NCBI GenBank assembly: GCA_020052215.1 | Contig: JAGVPN010000221.1 | Location: forward strand, 1 to 19,625 | Reading direction: 5' to 3' | Length of the DNA: 19,625 nucleotides | Source: Syntrophobacterales bacterium | GTDB taxonomy: Bacteria; Desulfobacterota; Desulfobaccia; Desulfobaccales; 0-14-0-80-60-11 | Shown here: piece after piece, positions 14,880 through 19,625 of the stretch | How the letters are laid out: each line of letters opens with the position of its first letter | Position numbering within the stretch: position 1 is the stretch's first letter | Made by a program: the position numbers and the translations under genes | Notes under the pieces: model-generated | Told to the model about the DNA's origin: nothing | The model's input: the letters and a program-made list of their open reading frames with translations, nothing else | The model's database searches: none

Positions 14880-15350
14880 ATGCTTCACATAACCATCCTC
14901 ATGGTAGGCAAGACCCGGGAAGCCTTCATCCGGGACGGCCTGGCCTTCTATCAGAAGCGCCTGCAACCCTTCCTGCACCTGACCCTGAAAAGCGTCCGGG
15001 AAGAGAAAGAGGCAGGCGGTTTAGCCGCTGAGGCCATCAAGGTTCGGGAAGGCCAGCGTCTCCAGGCTCAGATTCCGCCCCGGGTCTACGTGGTGGCCCT
15101 CACCCCTCAAGGCCGTCAATTTTCCTCGGAAGAATTCGCCGCCTGGCTCACCCAACGGGAACTGGAAGCCCGCCCCCTAACCTTCCTCATCGGCGGGCAC
15201 CTGGGACTGGACCCGGGAACCCTGGCCGCGGCCGCCGAGCGCCTGGCCCTGGCCCGCCTCACCCTGACCCATGAACTGAGCCGCCTCGTCCTCCTGGAGC
15301 AGCTCTATCGGGCCATGACCATCAAGTGCGGCCACCCGTACCATGTTTAG
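14880..15350 (+). CDS. rlmH: 23S rRNA (pseudouridine-1915-N3)-methyltransferase RlmH
   Basis: 156 aa, the usual RlmH length. It is a SPOUT methyltransferase that uses S-adenosylmethionine to methylate pseudouridine 1915 in helix 69 of 23S rRNA. Diagnostic segments are MLHITILMVGKTRE at the start, VVALTPQGRQFSSEEFA, the SAM-binding FLIGGHLGLDP (102-112), and LTLTHELSRLVLLEQLYRA with the terminal GHPYH. The start ATG follows the thioesterase stop closely; no strong ribosome site is visible, suggesting coupling to upstream translation. Confidence 0.96.
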   Translation: MLHITILMVGKTREAFIRDGLAFYQKRLQPFLHLTLKSVREEKEAGGLAAEAIKVREGQRLQAQIPPRVYVVALTPQGRQFSSEEFAAWLTQRELEARPLTFLIGGHLGLDPGTLAAAAERLALARLTLTHELSRLVLLEQLYRAMTIKCGHPYHV

Positions 15351-15745
15351 TTAGTTGCAAGGGTGCGTCCTAGGCACCAGATAATTCAGGACAATCCCAG
15401 GAATCGGCGGGCAGTGCCCGCCCTACATCCCTGTCCCGAAAAGTTGTTGGTGGCACCGGCATCTTGCCGGTGCGGGTGCACAGGTTGAAAACCTGTGCCA
15501 CCCAAGGCGGCGGGCACGGATGCCGGCCCCACTGAACTTTTCATCATTTACGGGTGGGGCACAGGCCCAGGCGCAACTGCTTCGAAAAATTCCCGTGGGG
15601 GCGGTTCGCGCCCCGCTTGTATCTGGGAAGCTCCTGAGATATGAATAGATAGGCTTCAGCGTCTTACCCGGAGAGAAAATAATTTACCTTTTCCCTGGAG
15701 GAGCACGGCGCGCCGTGTCCTAAAACGAAGCCACTGGAGGCGCTT
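15351..15745. other. 395-bp intergenic region rich in hairpins
   Basis: Non-coding. Three hairpins lie in its first 150 bases (15406-15422, 15453-15473, 15478-15498). Near the right end is a perfect 14-bp palindrome CACGGCGCGCCGTG (15704-15717), 28 bases before the next start codon. Confidence 0.6.
15406..15498. repeat. Cluster of three extragenic palindromes
   Basis: GGCGGGC-AGT-GCCCGCC (15406-15422), GCACCGGCA-TCT-TGCCGGTGC (15453-15473) and GCACAGGTT-GAA-AACCTGTGC (15478-15498). The last is followed by CACCC, as is its near copy at 16930-16951. Confidence 0.75.
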
Positions 15746-16702
15746 ATGGCATCGGCCTGGCACATCGCCGCCTTTCCGGTAATCCTGCCGTGGCGGGAAG
15801 AGTTCTGGACCTTACCGCTGTACTTCCCTGACTTGAAGGTGGGAGTGATCCCGGGGTGGCCTGAGCAACTGCCGTATCGTGGGATGACGTTGCCCTCGGA
15901 AGCCGAGGTCCATCCCCGGGAGTTGGAGCATTATAAGCCCGGAGACCTTAGCCAGTGGCGGGCCTTCGAAAATTATCGCCGGGACCAAGGGGGGGATGGT
16001 GAGAGTTTGGTCCAGGCCATTCGCGGCTATGGGCAAGCCGCGGCCCCGGAGCCCCAACCGCCCCCAGCCAATGTCTGGTCCCTGGCCTGGCAGTTGGAAA
16101 AAATGCAGGCCGACCAGGAAGCCCAACTCCTGCGGGTGGACCAGGGGCAAGACTGGCTGCAAGATATCCTCAAGCCGGAACCCTGGGAGGATCGGGGGTC
16201 TTACGGACCCGTCTCCGGGGTCGCCGAAACGGTGGACCCCGAGCTGGCCAAACTGCGCTATCGCCTGTGGCGCCGGGTGATGGCCCCCGAAACGCCGGAC
16301 CAGTCGGTCCCCCTGCTCCTGGGCCGCGCTTCCCGGCCCCTGTTCCTCACTTTGAAAGGCTGGCCGGAATGGACCGCCCTCCGGAAGGTACAGTTATCCT
16401 TACCCGGTTGCCGGAATAGCGGCGAATGGTTGAAGGTCGCGGGTGAATCCGGCCAGCCGCCCTGGCAGGAGAAGTTTGTGGATCTCCTGGGGGCCTTGCT
16501 CACCGCCGCAGCCGATAACCAGGAGCTTAAAGCGGCCTCCCGGGAACTGCAGGAATTTGTGGAGCATGACATCGTGGCCAACTGGCCCTCGACTGAGGTA
16601 TGGCAGGTGGACCTGGAGATTTGGGGGCCGGATGGCGCGCCGGAAGCAAACGGCCCGGTTCTGTGCTGGGGCAGCGCCGGTGCGGGTACCCTGCCGGGAT
16701 AA
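15746..16702 (+). CDS. Unrecognised 318-aa protein
   Basis: ATG 15746 has GGAGG five bases upstream. I do not recognise the family. The protein is soluble-looking, Trp- and Pro-rich (PVILPWREEFWTLPLYFPDL; WSLAWQLEKMQADQEAQLL), with a probable helical centre (about 110-140), a segment LAKLRYRLWRRVMAP, and a C-terminal part ending GPVLCWGSAGAGTLPG. There is no signal peptide, membrane segment or obvious catalytic motif. It is flanked on both sides by palindrome clusters, so it has no clear operon partner. Confidence 0.7.
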   Translation: MASAWHIAAFPVILPWREEFWTLPLYFPDLKVGVIPGWPEQLPYRGMTLPSEAEVHPRELEHYKPGDLSQWRAFENYRRDQGGDGESLVQAIRGYGQAAAPEPQPPPANVWSLAWQLEKMQADQEAQLLRVDQGQDWLQDILKPEPWEDRGSYGPVSGVAETVDPELAKLRYRLWRRVMAPETPDQSVPLLLGRASRPLFLTLKGWPEWTALRKVQLSLPGCRNSGEWLKVAGESGQPPWQEKFVDLLGALLTAAADNQELKAASRELQEFVEHDIVANWPSTEVWQVDLEIWGPDGAPEANGPVLCWGSAGAGTLPG

Positions 16703-17241
16703 GAGGTAATACCAAGTTGCAAACAAACGGCTATTTCCTTGTAGCGACCTATGTGTCCGCCCTTGACTGAGAATTTGTAGGATTTGTAGGGTGCGCACTG
16801 CGCACCACCCGGCAAAGCAGAGCTTAGCCGCCCATTGGCGTTACCCGACAGGAACTGGGAAACGGGAGGAATTATACCGAGTTGCGTTCAAAGAGCTACT
16901 TTTGTAGCCGCAGGCTTTAGCCTGCGCCCGCACAGGCTGGAAAGCCTGTGCCACCCATTGACTGCCAATTGGTATTAAACGTAGGGTGGGCACTGCCCGC
17001 CATGTCAGGGTGCGCGGTGCGCACCCTACATGACTTTTATATGAAAATAGCTCGGTGGGGCGGGCCTCCGTGCCCGCCAGCGAGAGGCGGCCAGGGACGG
17101 CCGCCCCACCAACACCGGCCATTTTTCATTTTTCGTTGTGTCCGTGAGGAAATGATTGTTGGCAAAAGCGCCGCCAGGGCAAACCCCGGCCGGGCCACGC
17201 TGGAGCGCGGCAACGGCAGGTCCGGGCGTGATGGTGGGGGA
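16703..17241. other. 539-bp intergenic region, repeat-rich
   Basis: No gene was accepted. It contains two diverged direct repeats (16708-16733 and 16872-16898, shared core ATACC-AGTTGC and a final GCTA, 164 bases apart) and at least five palindromes listed separately. The open frames across it are products of the repeats. Confidence 0.6.
16790..17110. repeat. Cluster of extragenic palindromes
   Basis: GGTGCGC-ACT-GCGCACC (16790-16806), GCAGGCT-TT-AGCCTGC (16910-16925), GCACAGGCT-GGAA-AGCCTGTGC (16930-16951), GGTGGGC-ACT-GCCCGCC (16985-17001), AGGGTGCGC-GGT-GCGCACCCT (17007-17027), and a longer imperfect one whose arms are GGTGGGGCGG near 17054 and GGCCGCCCCACC near 17100. The third shares its design with 15478-15498, and the fourth with 15406-15422. 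Confidence 0.75.
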
Positions 17242-17460
17242 TTATTCTTCTTCGGGTTCCGGCAGGGCTTTCAAGGGGGTGGTGGGCACGATTTTGGCGG
17301 CGGCGATCTCCCGCAGGGCCATGACGATTTCTTTGTTGTCCCCTTTGACCAAAACCGGCGCCCCGCGGTAGATCTGGCGCACCCGCTTGGCCGCCAGGTG
17401 GATCAGGCCGAAGCGAGTCGGTACTTGTTCCAGGCAGTCTTCAATGGTAACCCGGGCCAT
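17242..17460 (-). CDS. rpoZ: DNA-directed RNA polymerase subunit omega
   Basis: 72 aa from ATG 17460, with GGAGA six bases upstream. It shows the omega pattern: MARVTIEDCLEQVPTRFGLI, then HLAAKRVRQI, then NKEIVMALREIAAAKI (usual form NK-x4-ALrEIa-GK). Omega binds the beta-prime subunit and helps RNA polymerase assembly. The acidic tail EPEEE is normal. The gene has its own promoter and no operon partner in the window. Confidence 0.92.
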   Translation of the reverse strand: MARVTIEDCLEQVPTRFGLIHLAAKRVRQIYRGAPVLVKGDNKEIVMALREIAAAKIVPTTPLKALPEPEEE

Positions 17461-17535
17461 AGATATTCTCCGTTGTGATTGATCGTATGGGGTAATCGGA
17501 CCTTGGGTCCCCTATCTACCCCGCGTCAATTATAA

Positions 17536-17564
17536 TATATACCTTTTTCCGGTGATTCTGTCAA
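17536..17564 (-). promoter_or_regulatory. Consensus-like promoter of rpoZ
   Basis: On the minus strand TTGACA (17564-17559), a 17-base spacer and TATATA (17541-17536). It gives a leader of about 70 bases before the rpoZ ATG. Confidence 0.65.
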
Positions 17565-17735
17565 AGGCGAGCGCCAGAGCTGTCAGAGCTTACGCCTCAA
17601 CCGGCCAGCCATCGGGGTGCCACGGGGAGAGGACTACCAATCGCCGCATCATGCGAACCAGGTTCGCCTGCTTTTCTTAGGAGTTCCCCATTTTTCCTGA
17701 AAACTGGACTCCGCACTCTACAAAAAACTTTATCA

Positions 17736-17765
17736 TTGACTTCGGTGGGCAAAGGCGCTTAATAT
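17736..17765 (+). promoter_or_regulatory. Promoter of the riboswitch and HAF-repeat gene
   Basis: TTGACT at 17736-17741 and TAATAT at 17760-17765 (spacer 18; TTAATA one base earlier gives 17). The expected start, near 17772, falls just before the riboswitch. Confidence 0.5.
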
Positions 17766-17785
17766 TTAAATTTATATCAGATAAT

Positions 17786-17867
17786 GCCAAAACCGGCGCG
17801 AGGCGGTGACGGGAAGCCGCGGCTATTACAAAGATAGCCGGGTTGCCCGGAAGCATGCGGCCCTTTT
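17786..17867 (+). promoter_or_regulatory. GEMM-I-type cyclic dinucleotide riboswitch with terminator
   Basis: The layout matches GEMM-I: AAAACC, then stem ACCGGC/GGCGGT capped by the GNRA loop GCGA (17792-17807), then GACGGGAAGCC, then stem CGGCTAT/ATAGCCG (17820-17840), then CCGGGTTGCC closing P1. GCCAA (17786-17790) pairs with TTGCC except for one C-C mismatch. GGGTTGC (17840-17846) can instead pair with GCGGCCC (17857-17863), with two G-U pairs, followed by TTTT: a terminator exclusive with P1. Ligand binding should thus favour read-through (ON). GEMM RNAs bind c-di-GMP or, in some, cGAMP; I cannot tell which. Confidence 0.68.
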
Positions 17868-17980
17868 ATTGTGAAATGGGAGCATAAACAGATTTATACC
17901 CGGGAAGAGGTATCCAAAAAACCATTTTAGAGTGCGGCGGCGAAGATGGTCGCCTAATATGAAATCGCTGAGGAGCTACC

Positions 17981-19081
17981 ATGAGAAATGCATCTTTCTT
18001 AGTCATTCTTTTCAGCCTGGGGGGTTTTCTCTCCCTTACTTTCCCCGCAGCGGCCACCAATTATACTTTTCTTGACTTGGGCAGCCTGGGAGGAACTACT
18101 ACTATAGCCTATGACATTAATGATAATGGCCAAGTGGTTGGACGCTCAATAGATAACAACGGATTGGGGCAGGCTTTTTTAAAGAATCCCGGTAGCGCCA
18201 TGATCAATCTGGGAACTTTAGGCGGACACCAGGGTAGTGCCAATAATATCAATAACAACGGCCAGGTCGTAGGCGCGGCAAATACCCCAGCAAACAACGG
18301 TAACCAATACCATGCTTTTTTATTAAACCCGGGGAGTGCCATGCAGGATTTGACAATCGGCAGCAGTTATGCTGCCGCTATTGGTATTAACAACAGCGGC
18401 CAGGTGGTGGGCGTGATACAGAACGGTAGTCAATACAATGCATTTTTAAAAAACCCGGGGGGTGCCATACAGGACTTGGGAATAAGGGGCGATGCCAATG
18501 CCATTAACGACAATGGACAAGTAGTAGGCGCTGTATTTAATAATAATTATTGGCGGGCTTTTTTAATGAATCCCGGGGGCGCCGTCCAGACCCTGGGAAC
18601 GTTAGGCGGAGATTATAGTAACGCCAATGATATTAACAACAGTGGCCTGGTTGTAGGTGTAGCAAGAACTGCTAATGGGTATGATCATGCCTTTTTAATG
18701 AATACGGCAATTCCGAATAGCTCCATGCAAGACCTGGGCACCCTTGGGGGAACTAACAGTCAAGCCCTGGGCATTAATGCCAGTGGTCAGGTGGTAGGTT
18801 CTTCGAACACGGTTGGCGGCGGTGCGAACCATGCCTTTTTAATAACCACAGAGAGCGGCATGCAAGACCTTAACAATCTAATTGATCTTCCCGCTGGTGT
18901 AATCTTGGAATATGCTAGAGCCATAAATCAAGCGGGGCAAATAGTGGGAGACGGATACGATAGCCGGGATGGCTCCACACATGCTTTTTTGCTAACCCCG
19001 GTCCCTCTCCCCTCCCCCGTGCTCCTGCTCGGCTCCGGCCTCCTAGGATTGGCTGGCTGGAGGAGGCTTAGGAAAGGTTAA
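17981..19081 (+). CDS. Secreted HAF-repeat protein with PEP-CTERM-like sorting signal
   Basis: 366 aa from ATG 17981, with GAGGAG just upstream. Residues 1 to about 25 form a signal peptide ending PAAAT. The body carries about seven imperfect HAF repeats, each near 40-45 residues, with the scheme DLGTLGG...A..INN.GQVVG...AFL.NPG. The C-terminus VPLPSPVLLLGSGLLGLAG followed by WRRLRKG is a variant PEP-CTERM signal: VPLP in place of VPEP, a transmembrane stretch, then a basic end. Such proteins are processed by exosortase and associated with the extracellular matrix; no exosortase is in the window. Expression is probably set by the cyclic-dinucleotide riboswitch upstream. Its last 14 bases overlap the convergent ubiquitin-like gene. 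The repeats make the gene prone to slippage. Confidence 0.88.
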   Translation: MRNASFLVILFSLGGFLSLTFPAAATNYTFLDLGSLGGTTTIAYDINDNGQVVGRSIDNNGLGQAFLKNPGSAMINLGTLGGHQGSANNINNNGQVVGAANTPANNGNQYHAFLLNPGSAMQDLTIGSSYAAAIGINNSGQVVGVIQNGSQYNAFLKNPGGAIQDLGIRGDANAINDNGQVVGAVFNNNYWRAFLMNPGGAVQTLGTLGGDYSNANDINNSGLVVGVARTANGYDHAFLMNTAIPNSSMQDLGTLGGTNSQALGINASGQVVGSSNTVGGGANHAFLITTESGMQDLNNLIDLPAGVILEYARAINQAGQIVGDGYDSRDGSTHAFLLTPVPLPSPVLLLGSGLLGLAGWRRLRKG

Positions 19082-19391
19082 CCACACTTAACTCCGAGGA
19101 CAAACCAGGCCGCGCCAGGCGCTCCCTGCCCTTTTCTCCCGCCAGGCGCACGAACTCCAGTTGGTCGCCCTGCTTCAGGATATACGAGGCCGCCACGTCC
19201 CGGCCGTTCACCAGGGCCAAGGCCCGGGGGTCGATGTTCAACGGCTCTCTCAAGGACTGGCGCACCTCGCTGACGGATTTGCCGGCGATGGCCGCCTCCA
19301 GGTTATGGACTCCGTAGCTGACCTTGACCATAGCCGACCGGGCCGGGCTCGGCTGGTTCAAACGGGTCAAATCTTTCAGTTGGGCGCTCAT
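19068..19391 (-). CDS. Beta-grasp ubiquitin-like protein (Prok_Ub/PRTRC-C-like)
   Basis: 107 aa from ATG 19391, with GAGG four bases upstream; M21 (19331) is an alternative start for the bare domain. The core (21-88) reads MVKVSYGVHNLEAAIAGKSV, SEVRQSLRE, ALALVNGRDVA, and KQGDQLEFVRLAGEKG. This strand-helix-strand order with LVNG and GD-x-LEF is the ThiS/MoaD/ubiquitin beta-grasp pattern. G-x-K-G at the end of the core is what I recall of the prokaryotic ubiquitin family PF14454 (PRTRC system protein C). There is no Gly-Gly end, and about 19 residues follow the core, so conjugation would need trimming or another chemistry. It may be the modifier partner of the E2-like protein at 6220-6972, though the two genes are 12 kb apart. 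Confidence 0.62.
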   Translation of the reverse strand: MSAQLKDLTRLNQPSPARSAMVKVSYGVHNLEAAIAGKSVSEVRQSLREPLNIDPRALALVNGRDVAASYILKQGDQLEFVRLAGEKGRERLARPGLSSELSVVNLS

Positions 19392-19461
19392 GCGACCTCA
19401 TAATTTGCAGGGATAGGATCGTGCTTCAGGTGTAGCTTCACTAAGTTAGGATCATAAAATT

Positions 19462-19566
19462 TCCCCTCCCCTGGTGGGAGGGGGTTAGGGGGAGGGGGAT
19501 AAGGCGCTGTATCTTTTCATGGTTTCGTCACCCCCACCCTAACCCTCCCCCATCAAGGGGGAGGGA
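19462..19566. repeat. Inverted pair of C/G-rich hairpin repeats
   Basis: Left arm 19462-19498 (TCCCCTCCCCTGGTGGGAGG then GGGTTAGGGGGAGGGGG), right arm 19531-19566, its approximate inverse, separated by 32 bases. Each arm is a hairpin followed by a TTAGGG-type tail, the same design as the arms of the DUF559 cassette but with no gene between. Confidence 0.7.
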
Positions 19567-19625
19567 ACAACTGCGGTTTGCCCTTACCGGCTAATCGAAT
19601 TTGCCTGATCAGTTCTTTGATCTCC
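19553..19625 (-). CDS. C-terminal fragment of an unidentified gene
   Basis: An open minus-strand frame enters from the right edge and reads EIKELIRQIRLAGKGKPQLF, then PPP and a TGA at 19555-19553. The helix-like EIKELIRQIRLAGKG looks like genuine coding; the final PPP and the stop are contributed by the hairpin repeat. Too short to identify. It would be upstream of the ubiquitin-like gene on the same strand. Confidence 0.35.
   Translation of the reverse strand, partial: EIKELIRQIRLAGKGKPQLFPPP

Larger units (their letters stand above)
17461..17980. other. 520-bp divergent regulatory region between rpoZ and the HAF-repeat gene
   Basis: It holds the rpoZ promoter (17536-17564), the promoter (17736-17765) and riboswitch (17786-17867) of the HAF-repeat gene, and a small hairpin GCGAACCAGGTTCGC near 17652. 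Between about 17570 and 17735 I see nothing I can name. Confidence 0.6.

Noticed and set aside
16258..16815. 185-aa minus-strand frame opposite the 318-aa gene
   Set aside because: No ribosome site; the plus-strand frame has a good GGAGG and balanced composition.
15406..17110. CRISPR array
   Set aside because: The repeats are unlike one another, irregularly spaced and have no unique spacers of constant size.
16948..17478. 176-aa plus-strand frame across palindromes and opposite rpoZ
   Set aside because: It translates repeats and the antisense of rpoZ.
17590..17700. Second structured RNA or tRNA upstream of the riboswitch (GGTTCGC and nearby hairpin)
   Set aside because: No cloverleaf, no matching riboswitch core and no T-tract in place; only a short palindrome.

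Overview
The window looks like a chromosomal piece of a Gram-negative, probably anaerobic bacterium of the former delta-proteobacteria (Desulfobacterota). Pointers are an LpxL/HtrB-like acyltransferase fragment, a sorting signal of the VPLP/PEP-CTERM kind on a HAF-repeat secreted protein, a GEMM-type cyclic-dinucleotide riboswitch, a U32-family protein, a C-rich flavodoxin-family protein, and abundant G/C-rich palindromic intergenic repeats. No rRNA, tRNA or CRISPR array was seen. The lineage is inferred from style and gene families, not from a marker-gene comparison.

Layout. 1-144 (-) is the N-terminus of a probable acyltransferase. 686-5586 (+) is a two-component locus: a soluble sensor kinase (V4R-GAF-PAS-PAS-HisKA_3-HATPase) overlaps the first of three closely related NarL/FixJ-type regulators by 4 bases. 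The third regulator is receiver-only. A 69-aa protein of unknown function follows at 5951-6160. 6220-10931 (-) runs leftwards: a TlpA-like redoxin, an AAA+ ATPase, a zinc-ribbon protein with a nucleoside-deoxyribosyltransferase/TIR-like domain, a DUF559 nuclease gene boxed by 33-bp inverted repeats, and an E2 (ubiquitin-conjugating)-like protein of the PRTRC-B kind. 11107-11889 (+) is a NYN-domain RNase-like protein, followed by a promoter-terminator pair that may delimit a ~75-nt RNA. 12103-13695 (-) is a U32-like protein. 13773-15350 (+) holds a flavodoxin-fold protein, a PaaI-type thioesterase and RlmH. 15746-16702 (+) is an unrecognised 318-aa protein set between two clusters of palindromes. 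rpoZ lies at 17242-17460 (-), then a riboswitch-controlled HAF-repeat/PEP-CTERM-like gene (17981-19081, +), and, convergent with it, a beta-grasp ubiquitin-like protein (19068-19391, -). The window ends in another inverted pair of G/C-rich hairpins that supplies the stop codon of a truncated gene.

How parts may work together. The kinase carries a C-E-C-C pattern spaced exactly as the zinc site I recall for the V4R domain of aromatic sensors (MopR/PoxR/DmpR), so it may sense a small aromatic or hydrophobic ligand. A 10-mer, TTAGGGAATC, recurs in the gaps between its regulators. The E2-like protein and the AAA+ ATPase, with the ubiquitin-like protein 9 kb away, are candidate parts of a prokaryotic ubiquitin-like conjugation system; the E1-like and JAB partners are not in the window. 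The operon holding the E2-like and AAA+ genes appears to have been invaded by a TIR-like gene and a DUF559 cassette.
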